From: Sphingomonas morindae
GTDB lineage: Bacteria > Pseudomonadota > Alphaproteobacteria > Sphingomonadales > Sphingomonadaceae
DNA length: 64,000 nucleotides
NCBI RefSeq assembly: GCF_023822065.1
Contig: NZ_CP084930.1
Location: 948,501 to 1,012,500 of the forward strand
Direction: 5' to 3'
Within the stretch, counting starts at the first letter, position 1. Each line of letters opens with the position of its first letter. Both the position numbers and the translations under genes were made by a program. A model generated the notes under the pieces. It was not told the origin of the DNA and searched no databases. It was given only the letters and a program-made list of their open reading frames with translations. Shown here one piece after another: positions 19,459 to 27,345 of this stretch.

Positions 19459-20438
19459 CAGCGCTTGGGCGCGATCCGCTCGGCATTGGCGCGCGCGGCC
19501 TTGCGGGAGTCGCTCGCGGCGGCCACCTGCTTGAAGCGCGACTTGTCGATGCCGAGCGAGATGAGCAGCGAGGAGGAGACGTAGATCGAGGAATAGGTGC
19601 CGACGATCACGCCCAGGATCATCGCCGCCGTGAAGCCGCGCAGCACATGGCCGCCGAACAGCAGCAGCGACACCAGCGCCAGCAGGATGGTGAGCGAGGT
19701 CATCACCGTGCGCGGCAGGGTTTCGTTGACCGAGAGATCGATCAGCTCGCCGATCGGCATCTGCCGATACTTGCGCAGATTCTCTCGGATGCGATCGTCG
19801 ATCACGATCTTGTCGTTGATCGAATAGCCGACGATCGTCAGCACCGCGGCGACGATGTTGAGATCGAATTCGAGCCGGGTGAGCGCGAAGAAGCCGAGCG
19901 TCATCAGCACATCGTGCAGGATCGACACGAAGGTGGAGACACCGAACTGCCACTCGAACCGGAACACGCCGAACAGGGCGATGCCGGCGATGGCGAGGAA
20001 GACGGCGAGCACGCCCTTCCAGATCAGCTCGTCAGAGACCTTGCCCGAGACCGTCTCGACGCGATTGTAGCGGACGCCGGGAAAGCTCTGGCTCAGCGCA
20101 CCCTCGACCTTGGCGACCAGCGCGTTGTTGGCGCCTTCGTCGGTCGAGCGCGGCAGCGGCAGGCGGATCGAGATGGTGGTGGGGTCGAAGGACTGGAGCG
20201 ACGCCTCGCCCACATCGAGCCCGTCGATCCGCTCGCGCACCGCGTCGAGCGGCGCGGCCGTGGGGAATTTGGCCTCGATCAGCAGGCCGCCGACGAAATC
20301 GACGCCGAGGTTGAGGCCGCGCGCGGCGACCAGCCCGACGCTGGCCAGCGACAGCAGCAGCGTCACCGCAAAGGCGATGCCGCGCAGCCGGACGAAGCCG
20401 ATATTGGTGTTGTCGGGGACGATTTTGAGAAGGCGCAT
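19458..20438 (-). CDS. secF: Protein translocase subunit SecF
   Basis: A 326-residue inner-membrane protein. The first helix is followed by GLNLGVDFVGGLLIEAKF, the SecF signature, then a periplasmic P1 domain and five C-terminal helices with a GYSINDKIVIDDRIREN segment typical of SecF. With SecD it uses the proton motive force to help pull exported proteins across the membrane. I start at ATG 20438, eight bases after the secD stop; the frame is open upstream only within secD. Confidence 0.95.
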   Translation of the reverse strand: MRLLKIVPDNTNIGFVRLRGIAFAVTLLLSLASVGLVAARGLNLGVDFVGGLLIEAKFPTAAPLDAVRERIDGLDVGEASLQSFDPTTISIRLPLPRSTDEGANNALVAKVEGALSQSFPGVRYNRVETVSGKVSDELIWKGVLAVFLAIAGIALFGVFRFEWQFGVSTFVSILHDVLMTLGFFALTRLEFDLNIVAAVLTIVGYSINDKIVIDDRIRENLRKYRQMPIGELIDLSVNETLPRTVMTSLTILLALVSLLLFGGHVLRGFTAAMILGVIVGTYSSIYVSSSLLISLGIDKSRFKQVAAASDSRKAARANAERIAPKR

Positions 20439-20446
20439 GGCAGGGC

Positions 20447-22036
20447 TCAAATATGGATCGCCTGCGGGCGGTGGCGCTTGAGCCACAGCGCGACCAGCAT
20501 GCGCGTGAAGGTGACGGCGGTGAACACCGAGGTGACGATGCCGAGCAACAGCACCACCGCGAAGCCTTTGACCGGGCCGGAGCCGAGCAGCAGCATGATG
20601 GTGCCGGCGATGGCGTGGGTGACATTGGCTTCGAAGATGGTGCGGCTCGCTTCCTTATAGCCAAGCTCGACCGCCTGGACGACGTTGCGGCCGCGCCGGC
20701 GCTCCTCGCGGATGCGTTCGTTGATCAGCACATTGGCGTCCACCGCCGTGCCGATCGTCAGCACGAAGCCGGCGATGCCCGGCAGCGTCAGCGTCGCGTT
20801 GAGCAGCGCCATCGCCGCGAGGATGACGAAGATGTTCAGGATGACCGCGAGATTGGCGTAGACGCCGAACCGGCCATAGGTGACCAGCATGAAGGCGACG
20901 ACCAGCGCCACCGCGATCGCGCTGGCGACGACGCCGGCATGGATCGAATCGGCGCCGAGGCCGGGGCCGACCGTGCGCTCCTCCACCGTCTTGAGCGCGA
21001 TCGGCAGCGCGCCCGACTGGAGCGAGATGGCGAGCTGCTGCGCGCTGTCGACGGTGAAATTGCCGTTGATCCGCGCCGCGCCGCCGAGGATCGGCTCGTT
21101 GATCGAGGGCGCCGAGAGCACGACATTGTCGAGCACGATCGCGAAGGGCTTGCCGACATTCTGCTGGGTCACCTCGGCGAAGGCGCGCGCGCCCTTGGAG
21201 CCGAAGGTGATCGAGACGACCGGCTCGTTGGTCTGGCCGTCATAATCCTGGGCGGCCTTGGCGAGATCGGTGCCGGTGATGATCGCGCGGCGCTTGACCG
21301 CGATCGGCGCGCCATTCTGGTAGCGCAGGATCTGGTCGCCGATCGGCGCCTGGCCGGCGGCGACCTTCTGCGGATCGGCCTGGGTATCGACCAGCTTGAA
21401 CTCGAGCTTGGCGGTCTTGCCGATCAGCGCCTTGAGCTTGGCCGGATCCTGCAGGCCCGGCACCTGGACGAGGATGCGATCGCTGCCCTGGCGGACGATC
21501 GTCGGCTCCTTGGTGCCGAGCGCGTCGATGCGCTTGCGGACGATATCGGTCGCGCCCTTCATCGCCTGATCGACGAACTGGTTGATCCCGCCCTGGGTGG
21601 GGGTGAGGACGATGCGGGTGGAATCGACCACCTTCACGTCCCAGTCGCGCGTGCCGGTGGAGCCGACGGGCGCGGTGAGGGTGCGGATCTTCTCGACCGC
21701 GGCATCGACCCGGGCGGGATCGCGCACGAAGAAGCTGAGCGCGCCATCGGCGGTGGAGATGTCGCCGATGTCGATCGCGGGCTGCATCGCGTGCATCGAA
21801 TCGCGGACGCTGTCTTCCATGGCGGCGACGCGGGTCTTGGCGACATCGGCCGTATCCGCCTCGAGCAGGATATGGCTGCCGCCGGCGAGATCGAGGCCGA
21901 GATTGATCCGCGGCATGCCGCCGAGCCCGAGCGCGCGGGCGGTGTGGTCCGGCATCAGGCTCGGCACGGCGAGCAGCACGCCGAGCAGCAGCACGCCGAA
22001 AATCGACAGGATCTTCCAGCGCGGAAAGTCGAGCAT
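20447..22036 (-). CDS. secD: Protein translocase subunit SecD
   Basis: A 529-residue RND-type subunit with one N-terminal helix, LGLDLAGGSHILLEAD just after it (the SecD D1 motif), and a large periplasmic P1 region including the GSDRILVQVPGLQDP segment. A C-terminal six-helix bundle contains GTAVDANVLINERIREE. It acts with SecF and YajC at the SecYEG channel. The length and order yajC-secD-secF are those of Proteobacteria. It begins 8 nt after yajC. Confidence 0.95.
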   Translation of the reverse strand: MLDFPRWKILSIFGVLLLGVLLAVPSLMPDHTARALGLGGMPRINLGLDLAGGSHILLEADTADVAKTRVAAMEDSVRDSMHAMQPAIDIGDISTADGALSFFVRDPARVDAAVEKIRTLTAPVGSTGTRDWDVKVVDSTRIVLTPTQGGINQFVDQAMKGATDIVRKRIDALGTKEPTIVRQGSDRILVQVPGLQDPAKLKALIGKTAKLEFKLVDTQADPQKVAAGQAPIGDQILRYQNGAPIAVKRRAIITGTDLAKAAQDYDGQTNEPVVSITFGSKGARAFAEVTQQNVGKPFAIVLDNVVLSAPSINEPILGGAARINGNFTVDSAQQLAISLQSGALPIALKTVEERTVGPGLGADSIHAGVVASAIAVALVVAFMLVTYGRFGVYANLAVILNIFVILAAMALLNATLTLPGIAGFVLTIGTAVDANVLINERIREERRRGRNVVQAVELGYKEASRTIFEANVTHAIAGTIMLLLGSGPVKGFAVVLLLGIVTSVFTAVTFTRMLVALWLKRHRPQAIHI

Positions 22037-22044
22037 CGGGCGCC

Positions 22045-22380
22045 TCAGTCGTTCGCGGGCTTGCCGGCGGCGCGCACATCGGTGAGCGTGCCCTTGACCG
22101 CGCGGACCCGGGTGTTGGGCGCCAGCTCGATCTCGACCTCATCGCCGTCGACGCGGATCACGCGGCCGATCAGGCCGCCGCCGGTGACGACGGCGTCGCC
22201 CTTCTTGAGCGCCTCGAGCATCTGCTTGTGCTGCTTGGCGCGCGCCTGTTGCGGGCGGATGAGCAGGAAGTAGAAGATCACCACCATCAGGATGATCGGC
22301 ACGAAGCCCGAGAAAGCGGCGAAGCCGCCGCCCGAGGGCGCGGCGCCGGCGGCTTGGGCGAAGGCGGGAGACGAGAACAT
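22045..22380 (-). CDS. yajC: Preprotein translocase subunit YajC
   Basis: A 111-residue protein with an N-terminal Ala/Gly-rich segment, one membrane helix (about 26-46) and the family motif [21 protein letters not shown] cytoplasmic KOW-like part follows ([19 protein letters not shown]). YajC is an accessory factor bound to SecDF. It is the first gene of the yajC-secD-secF-Mth938 operon and is divergent from tRNA-Pro across about 180 nt. Confidence 0.94.
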   Translation of the reverse strand: MFSSPAFAQAAGAAPSGGGFAAFSGFVPIILMVVIFYFLLIRPQQARAKQHKQMLEALKKGDAVVTGGGLIGRVIRVDGDEVEIELAPNTRVRAVKGTLTDVRAAGKPAND

Positions 22381-22520
22381 GGGGCGGGTCGCCTGGCTGG
22401 ACTGGGGGCGTGACAGCGCCCCCCTGCTGAAGGCGGGCGCCTATCACGGCAGGCGCGCCCCGCGCAAGCGAGGGCGGGACGCGCGCTTCCCGGAAAGCGA
22501 CGCGAGCCCCTTGCGAACGC

Positions 22521-22549
22521 TTGCCAAGCGCCGCCGCCTCCCCTACAGG
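22521..22549 (+). promoter_or_regulatory. Predicted promoter of tRNA-Pro
   Basis: TTGCCA (-35) and TACAGG (-10) are separated by exactly 17 bases. The -10 ends 13 bases before the mature tRNA 5' end. Position and spacing fit a sigma-70 type promoter; the -10 is a weak match. Confidence 0.5.
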
Positions 22550-22562
22550 CCCCCGCTCAGGT

Positions 22563-22639
22563 CGGGGCGTAGCGCAGCCTGGTAGCGCATCAGACTGGGG
22601 GTCTGGGGGTCGCAGGTTCGAATCCTGTCGCCCCGACCA
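22563..22639 (+). tRNA. tRNA-Pro(GGG)
   Basis: A complete cloverleaf can be drawn: acceptor CGGGGCG/CGCCCCG, D stem GCGC/GCGC with loop AGCCTGGTA, anticodon stem TCAGA/TCTGG around CTGGGGG (anticodon GGG), and T stem GCAGG/CCTGT with TTCGAAT. The discriminator A and an encoded CCA follow. It reads proline codon CCC and probably CCU by wobble. A promoter lies before it and an intrinsic terminator after it. Confidence 0.97.
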
Positions 22640-22664
22640 GCGCGACCCTTTGGAGTCGCGGGCC

Positions 22665-22695
22665 AAGGGCCGGGTCAGCAATGGCCCGGCCTTTT
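22665..22695 (+). terminator. Rho-independent terminator of tRNA-Pro
   Basis: AAGGGCCGGG at 22665-22674 pairs with CCCGGCCTTT at 22685-22694 (one G-T pair) across a 10-nt loop and runs into TTTTCCTTT. It starts 26 nt after the tRNA CCA end. This is one of the few hairpins in the window with a T-run. Confidence 0.75.
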
Positions 22696-22779
22696 CCTTT
22701 GGCGCCCGCCGCTTGGCGCAGGCTGTCCTACACGAACCCATTTGGTTATACAGCGGGCGTTCTGGACAGGAGGCTGCGC

Positions 22780-23328
22780 ATGGACCCGACGCATCTGATC
22801 GACGCGCTGATCGCGCGCGAGGGCGACTATGTGGATCACCCCGCCGACGCCGGGGGCCCGACCCGCTACGGCATCACCGAGGCGCAGGCGCGCGCCGCCG
22901 GCTGGACGGGGTCGATCCGCGCGCTGCCGCGCGCCACCGCCGCCGCGCTCTACGCCGCGCGCTACTGGCACGAGCCCGGCTTCGACCGCGTCGCCGAGCG
23001 CGCGCCGCGCCTGGCCGCCGAACTGTTCGACACCGGCGTCAATATGGGCCCGCTCACCGCGATCGCGCTGCTGCGGCGGGTGCTGCGCGCGCTCAACCGG
23101 CAGGGCCGCGACTTTGCCGATCCGCGCCCGCGCGGCCCGATCGACCGGCCGCTGCTGGCGGCGATCGACGCCTTTCTGCGCCAGCGCGGCGCGCCCGCCG
23201 AGACGGTGCTGATCCGCGCGCTGGATGCGCTGCAGGGCGCGCGCTATGTCGCGCTCGCCGAACGGCGCCCGGCCAACGAGCTGTTCCTCTATGGCTGGCT
23301 CGCCAATCGCGTGGGCGGGGCGCGATGA
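22780..23328 (+). CDS. Glycoside hydrolase family 108 endolysin (muramidase)
   Basis: A 182-residue lysozyme-like protein. The N-terminal [22 protein letters not shown] motif holds the catalytic Glu (residue 14 in ALIAREG) typical of GH108 enzymes, and [11 protein letters not shown] and [11 protein letters not shown] follow as in that family. GH108 proteins cut peptidoglycan glycan strands, usually as phage endolysins. There is no signal peptide, so it needs a holin, and one is encoded directly after it with an ATGA overlap. AGGAGG seven bases before ATG 22780 fixes the start. It follows the tRNA-Pro terminator. Confidence 0.88.
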   Translation: MDPTHLIDALIAREGDYVDHPADAGGPTRYGITEAQARAAGWTGSIRALPRATAAALYAARYWHEPGFDRVAERAPRLAAELFDTGVNMGPLTAIALLRRVLRALNRQGRDFADPRPRGPIDRPLLAAIDAFLRQRGAPAETVLIRALDALQGARYVALAERRPANELFLYGWLANRVGGAR

Positions 23329-23633
23329 GTGAGGATCGCTTCACCCGCCGCGCGCGGCCCGCCTTTCTCTACGTGATGTACGCGCTGCTGCTGGGCGCGG
23401 GGCCGGTGGCGCTGGTGGCGGCGCTTTCGCCGGCGACGGCGGCGGCGATGACGCGCGCGATGGCGGCCTATCTCGCCGCCCTGCCGGAGCCGCTCTACGC
23501 GCTGTTCGGCACGGGCTATATCGGCTACACGGCGGCGCGCGAATGGGGCAAGGCGCGGCCCGCCGCGCGCGTCGCGCCGGCCGCCGCCGAGACGGTACGC
23601 GCCGGCTTTCCCTCGCCCCCCGCGATCGACTAG
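23325..23633 (+). CDS. Three-helix holin (gene-transfer-release type)
   Basis: A 102-residue membrane protein opening [20 protein letters not shown], with two clear hydrophobic segments (about 14-35 and 52-70) and possibly a third. PEPLYALFGTGYIGYTAAREW is typical of the 3TM holin family named for gene-transfer-agent release. Holins form membrane holes through which an unsecreted endolysin reaches the cell wall. The start codon overlaps the endolysin stop by 4 nt, so the two form a lysis cassette. No capsid, tail or terminase gene is in the window. Confidence 0.8.
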   Translation: MSEDRFTRRARPAFLYVMYALLLGAGPVALVAALSPATAAAMTRAMAAYLAALPEPLYALFGTGYIGYTAAREWGKARPAARVAPAAAETVRAGFPSPPAID

Positions 23634-23642
23634 GCCGCGCCC

Positions 23643-24572
23643 ATGACCGCGCTTCCCCGCATCGCCATCGCCCATTCCCAGCTCGGCAGCGTCGTTCCGC
23701 CGCTGCGCGCGCACTATACGGTGCTCCCCTTGTGGGAAGCGCCCGATCCGGCGGCGCTCGCCGAGACGCGGATCCTGGTGGCGGCGGGCGAGCTGCCGCT
23801 GCCGGACGCGGTGTTCGAGGCCATGCCCCGGCTCGGGCTGATCGCGGTCTTCTCGGTCGGCTATGACGGGATCGACGTGGCGGCGATGCGGCGGCGCGGG
23901 CTGGAGGTGAGCCATGCGCGCGACGCCAATCACGAGGATGTCGCCGATCACGCGATCGGCCTGATCCTGGCGCATCGGCGCAAGATCGTGGCGGGCGAGG
24001 CGCTGCTGCGCGCCGGCCTGTGGGGCACCGGGCCCAAGCTGCTCACCCGCGCGCTGGGCGGCGCGCGGCTGGGGCTGGTGGGGCTGGGCGCGATCGGCGG
24101 CGCCATCGCCCGGCGCGCCGAGGCGATGCGCATGACGGTGGGCTGGTGGGGCCCGCGCGCCAAGCCCGACGCGCCCTGGCCGCGCGCCGACAGCCTGACG
24201 GCGCTGGCGCGGGCGAGCGACATCATGGTGCTGACGGCGCGCGCGACCGAGGACAATCGCGCGATGATCGACGCCGGCGTGCTCGACGCGCTCGGCCCCG
24301 AGGGGCTGCTCGTCAATGTCTCGCGCGGCCAGCTGATCGACGAGCCCGCGCTGATCGCGGCGCTGCGCGACGGCCGGCTCGGCGGCGCCGCGCTCGATGT
24401 CTATACGGTCGAGCCGACGCCGGCGGACATGTGGGCGGATGTGCCCAACACGCTGCTCACCCCGCACAGCGCCGGCGCCACCGACCAGGCGCTGGCCGAA
24501 ATGCAACGCCAGCTCCGCGCCAATATCGACGCCTTCCTCGCCGGCCGGCCGGTGCTGTCGCCGGCGGCGTGA
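23643..24572 (+). CDS. D-isomer-specific 2-hydroxyacid dehydrogenase (GhrB-like)
   Basis: A 309-residue NAD(P)H-dependent reductase of 2-keto acids, probably glyoxylate or hydroxypyruvate. The Rossmann motif GLVGLGAIGGAIARR lies near 141-155. The catalytic set is VNVSRG (Arg, about 232), the Glu in TVEPTP (about 261) and HSAGATD (His, about 280). It begins 9 nt after the holin gene, yet it is a metabolic enzyme and probably not part of the lysis cassette. Its TGA is followed at once by nine G residues, where the low-GC island begins. Confidence 0.92.
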   Translation: MTALPRIAIAHSQLGSVVPPLRAHYTVLPLWEAPDPAALAETRILVAAGELPLPDAVFEAMPRLGLIAVFSVGYDGIDVAAMRRRGLEVSHARDANHEDVADHAIGLILAHRRKIVAGEALLRAGLWGTGPKLLTRALGGARLGLVGLGAIGGAIARRAEAMRMTVGWWGPRAKPDAPWPRADSLTALARASDIMVLTARATEDNRAMIDAGVLDALGPEGLLVNVSRGQLIDEPALIAALRDGRLGGAALDVYTVEPTPADMWADVPNTLLTPHSAGATDQALAEMQRQLRANIDAFLAGRPVLSPAA

Positions 24573-24580
24573 GGGGGGGG

Positions 24581-24715
24581 GAGACCTTCGGTGGGTTCAA
24601 GCACTCCAACACCGTCGAAAGTCTTTTCTGGCTCTTGAAGCGCGGCATGGCTGGCATCTTCCGGATGAACGAAGCCCATCTGAGCCGTAGACTCATAAAG
24701 CGGCTGCGCCGCTAA
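24581..24715 (+). pseudogene. Transposase C-terminal remnant (IS1595/ISXO2-like)
   Basis: The frame encodes ETFGGFKHSNTVESLFWLLKRG and goes on with MAGIFRMNEAHLSRRL to TAA. The HSNTVES-F-LLKRGMAGI-HL-R pattern matches the C-terminal part of DDE transposases of the ISXO2-like type, where a NTVE-x-F-x-x-x-KRG stretch contains the last catalytic Glu. The N-terminal two thirds are gone, cut at the left border of the low-GC island. No ribosome site precedes it, so it is not expected to be translated. Confidence 0.65.
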
Positions 24716-24828
24716 CGCCCGACGTGTTGCCGATCGGCCTCTACCCCCACCGATCTGAAAACGGGTATCTCGTTCACTCAGAGTTGGCAGTAAGGAAATC
24801 TGAGCATCCGACTCGCCATACCCACGTC

Positions 24829-25482
24829 ATGGCCGACCTGATCGTCAAACGCGCGACTGCTAAGCGCGATCTCCTTCGCCGTTATGCAATTCACATCGAT
24901 GGTGAGTGCGTTGCGCACGTTCGCGCGGGAGGAGCGACGCATATCAAGATCGCAGAGGGGATGCGTGAATTGCGGTTGTCGATCGACGGCCACAGTTCAC
25001 AAGCAAAGACAATCCTCGCGAGCAATCACTGCGTCGCCATAGTGAACTGCGCTCCAGCCGAATATCCGGTTCCTGCTAGACAGTCCCGGATCTCAATCCT
25101 CCGATTGGCGGAGCGCTTACCCCCGGACCGCACGTCCTATATCAAGGTGGATCTGGACTGTGCGACTGAACTGGCACGGGCGTTCTTGCATGCAGCTTGG
25201 TCGGTCGCCCGATATAAAATTGGAGAGCGATCCAAGCCGGGTGAACAGTCGCGATACGGGCTCAGCGCTGGCGACCTTTCTGTGCTTTACCACGGGTGCC
25301 GCAGCCCCAACGCGGCTATTGTCACCACTCTCGGTTCGGCAAATGATCGCCTTTGGCGTGAGTTGGTCCGCGTCCATTGGCTAGCTGCCAGCACGATCCC
25401 CGCAATCGGTTCTGGGGCAGCGGTCGGCTATAGATTTACAGAGCTTGGCCAGATAGAATTGCTTGAAATCTTCGACGGATAG
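24829..25482 (+). CDS. Hypothetical protein with N-terminal IDG-type domain
   Basis: A 217-residue protein in two parts. Residues 1-70 follow the pattern VKRATAKRDLLRRYAIHIDG, then G-x-THIKIAEGMRELRLSIDG and an HSSQAK stretch. This resembles a small beta-rich domain common in actinobacterial proteins of unknown function. Residues 110-217 are unrecognised (LSAGDLSVLYHGCRSPNA; WRELVRVHWLAAS). There is no signal or membrane helix. I prefer ATG 24829 to the GTG at 24724, since the domain starts right after it. Codon use is less GC-biased than in neighbours, as expected for acquired DNA. Confidence 0.55.
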   Translation: MADLIVKRATAKRDLLRRYAIHIDGECVAHVRAGGATHIKIAEGMRELRLSIDGHSSQAKTILASNHCVAIVNCAPAEYPVPARQSRISILRLAERLPPDRTSYIKVDLDCATELARAFLHAAWSVARYKIGERSKPGEQSRYGLSAGDLSVLYHGCRSPNAAIVTTLGSANDRLWRELVRVHWLAASTIPAIGSGAAVGYRFTELGQIELLEIFDG

Positions 25483-25510
25483 ATCGTCTCGGCAGCGGAT
25501 TTCTCCATGG

Positions 25511-25528
25511 TATCCTGATTGCAGGATA
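25511..25528. terminator. Perfect 7-bp hairpin after island gene
   Basis: TATCCTG-ATTG-CAGGATA lies 28 nt after the stop of the 217-residue gene. It has a short stem and no T-run on the plus strand, so it may be a weak terminator or a protein-binding palindrome. The stretch from here to about 25730 shows no other recognisable feature. Confidence 0.35.
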
Positions 25529-25729
25529 AGCCAATTGCACCCAATCTCAGGCATGTCGAACGGTGGCAACTAGGCATCTTTTCTTGAGTTCACGACCTAG
25601 GTTGCTACTGCGCTGAATTTGATTTTGCTACAGCACCCGCATGGTAAGCGATGCGGAGCGCACGGACGCCGCAAGGACCGGTGGCCGCTGCAAGAGCCTC
25701 ACCTATGGAAGAATTGATCAGATCGCCGC

Positions 25730-25918
25730 CTAAGCATCCCAAGCTACCCCGCCAGAGTAGCTAGCACCCTCTTCCATATTTCCTGAAGACTCCGGCCACC
25801 TTCCCTTGCTAGCCTTGTGCGGCTTGTGAGGGGTGGCGAGGGCGCGTTTCAGCGCCGCTCCCATGCGAGCCGCTGTCTCTACGTCAGAGAGAGTGTCCGC
25901 CTGCCACGGTGCTGACAT
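25730..25918 (-). CDS. Possible small hypothetical protein
   Basis: A 62-residue frame on the minus strand, opening MSAPWQADTLSDVETAARMG, with ALKRALATPHKPHKASKGR in the middle. The A-L-x-x-A-L-x-TP-x-KPHK pattern recalls small proteins seen on mobile elements of sphingomonads, but this is a recollection and not a firm match. Its ATG overlaps the ATG of the divergent 256-residue gene (CATG at 25916-25919), leaving no room for normal upstream signals of both. It could be a chance frame. Confidence 0.3.
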   Translation of the reverse strand: MSAPWQADTLSDVETAARMGAALKRALATPHKPHKASKGRWPESSGNMEEGASYSGGVAWDA

Positions 25919-26687
25919 GTACCTAGATCCATTCGAGGGGCCGTTTCTCAAGCTCGAGAGAGCGGGTAAGCATTTAATCGAGCTTGTCGAAGCAGTTCGC
26001 GCCTATCAGGCGCTCGCCCATCCTGAGTTCATTCACAGAGGTCGCGCTGAGGACCCGTGGGAGATTGCGCTTTCCGAAAAAGTTCCTCCCGAAATATCGC
26101 TGATCCTAGGCGATATCGCGCACTCCTTGCGATCAGCACTAGATGTGATGACGTGTGACATCGCTCGGGTCCGAAAAGTAGGGGTGTCCGACATGTCGTT
26201 CCCATTCACAGATAGTGAGGAGTCTTTCAAGGCGAAGCTGTCTGTTTCGCCAAAGTCGGCTCCCTTTCTAAAGCTGGGGAAAGACGTCGTAAGCATGATC
26301 GAAGCTGCACAACCTTATAAGGGCGGAAACGACCTCCTCCGCGGCCTGCATGATCTCAACAATCACGACAAACACCGAACGGCTGTACCATTAGTACAGT
26401 TCATTAGTACTTCATTCAATCCTGGAGTGAAATGGTCGAGAGAGATGGGAGTTAATCTTATCTATCAATCCGGAATACTAATGGGGCTCGGGGTTGGAGA
26501 ACCTATCTCGCACGAAAGGTACCTCAGCCATCCCGCTGACAGCATCACTATCAACAAGGACGCCATGATTATAACGTTTCCCCCGGGATACTTCCTAACC
26601 GGCTCTATCTTGGAAACAATGGAAAACCTCGTGAATGCTGTTTTTAGTCTCGTCGAGCGATTCAAGGAGGCAGTTTTGCCGGCCTAA
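25917..26687 (+). CDS. Hypothetical protein, ALDxL-NxDKHR type
   Basis: A 256-residue cytoplasmic protein with PFEGPFLKLERAGKHLIELV at the start. HSLRSALDVMTCDIAR, then SFPFTDSEESF, AAQPYKGGNDLLRGLHDLNN and DKHRTAVPL follow. I have seen this order (R-A-x-E-H-I, L-R-S-A-L-D-H, FPI, QPY, L-x-x-L-N-N-x-D-K-H-R) in many unnamed bacterial proteins on mobile DNA, but know no assigned function; the helical H/R pattern is compatible with a HEPN-like fold, as a guess. ATG 25917 is chosen since the earlier part of the frame shows no family features. Its low-GC codon use supports acquisition. Confidence 0.6.
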   Translation: MYLDPFEGPFLKLERAGKHLIELVEAVRAYQALAHPEFIHRGRAEDPWEIALSEKVPPEISLILGDIAHSLRSALDVMTCDIARVRKVGVSDMSFPFTDSEESFKAKLSVSPKSAPFLKLGKDVVSMIEAAQPYKGGNDLLRGLHDLNNHDKHRTAVPLVQFISTSFNPGVKWSREMGVNLIYQSGILMGLGVGEPISHERYLSHPADSITINKDAMIITFPPGYFLTGSILETMENLVNAVFSLVERFKEAVLPA

Positions 26688-26752
26688 TTTAGGCAATCAT
26701 GTCCTCGCTTTCTAGATTTTTTGAAGTCTGGATTGACGACTCCATTTGAAGT

Positions 26753-26884
26753 ATGATTTCAGCGCCTGCCCGTCTAGATGGCTTCCTTTTGGACCTCATG
26801 CATCAAATATGTGATTGCGTTCGAAACGATGAAGAAGCCGATTACCGGTTTATGTCAAAAGCAACATCCATTAGGCGGCCTTGA
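26753..26884 (+). CDS. Doubtful small ORF in island
   Basis: A 43-codon frame opening MISAPARLDGFLLDLMHQIC in the gap between the 256-residue gene and glutaredoxin. There is no clear ribosome site and no family match. The rest of the gap 26688-26959 shows nothing recognisable apart from a minus-strand tail (LQELPVVNDPRWDED) that may be a decayed C-terminus. Confidence 0.15.
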   Translation: MISAPARLDGFLLDLMHQICDCVRNDEEADYRFMSKATSIRRP

Positions 26885-26959
26885 ACGGCGGCTAAGTCTC
26901 AGTCTTCGTCCCACCTGGGGTCATTAACAACCGGCAGTTCTTGGAGCCGGTCGCCCCCC

Positions 26960-27208
26960 TCAGCGTTCCGCCAGATAGGCGTCGAGCGCGTCGCTGCCGC
27001 CGATGCGGTGGTCGCCGATGAAGATTTGCGGCGTGGTGTCGACGCCCTGGTCCTGCTTGAAGCGATCGACCTCCTCGCGCGAGACGAGCAGGCGGTCGTC
27101 CACCGCATAGCCGGCGCCTTCGAGCAGCGCCTTGGCGCGCAGGCCGAAGGGGCAGACATGATCGGGCAGCACCATGCGGTACAGCGTCGCCTCGTTGGTA
27201 TCGGTCAT
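26960..27208 (-). CDS. Glutaredoxin-family protein (CPFG, monothiol type)
   Basis: An 82-residue thioredoxin-fold protein. The active site is CPFG in LPDHVCPFGLRAKALLEG, so only one cysteine of the usual CPYC is present. The cis-Pro loop is TPQIFIGD, followed by IGGSDALDAYL, the glutathione-binding region. It may reduce glutathione mixed disulphides or act as a glutathione-S-transferase-like N-domain protein. Start ATG 27208 follows GGAAAGGA. Divergent from the HWE kinase gene across about 140 nt. Its stop borders the low-GC island. Confidence 0.88.
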   Translation of the reverse strand: MTDTNEATLYRMVLPDHVCPFGLRAKALLEGAGYAVDDRLLVSREEVDRFKQDQGVDTTPQIFIGDHRIGGSDALDAYLAER

Positions 27209-27345
27209 GCCGGGTCCTTTCCTGATGCTCTGCGCCAACGCGCGGCGGCGGGGGGTGATCCGCCGGGCCCGCGCGGGCCGGCGCGCGGCGGCGCCGCCCC
27301 CTTCGCGCGGCGCCGTGCGTTCTTGATCCAGCTTAGGAGTGGCCG

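Larger units (their letters stand above)
24573..26959. other. Low-GC island between two core genes
   Basis: From the stop of the 2-hydroxyacid dehydrogenase to the stop of glutaredoxin, base composition and codon third positions are visibly more AT-rich than the flanks. The stretch holds a transposase C-terminal remnant, two unrecognised genes, possible small frames and long gaps. It is bounded by similar G-rich sequences in inverted orientation next to the two stop codons: TGA-G9-AGACC at left, TGA-G6-CGACC on the minus strand at right. This looks like horizontally acquired DNA left after an insertion; exact ends are uncertain. Confidence 0.7.

Noticed and set aside
25381-25569. Minus-strand 62-codon frame at the end of the 217-residue island gene
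   Set aside because: It overlaps the coding end of that gene, has no ribosome site and no familiar pattern.
22563-26960. tRNA-Pro as attachment site for the low-GC island
   Set aside because: No copy of the tRNA 3' end was seen at either island border, and 2 kb of normal-GC sequence lies between.
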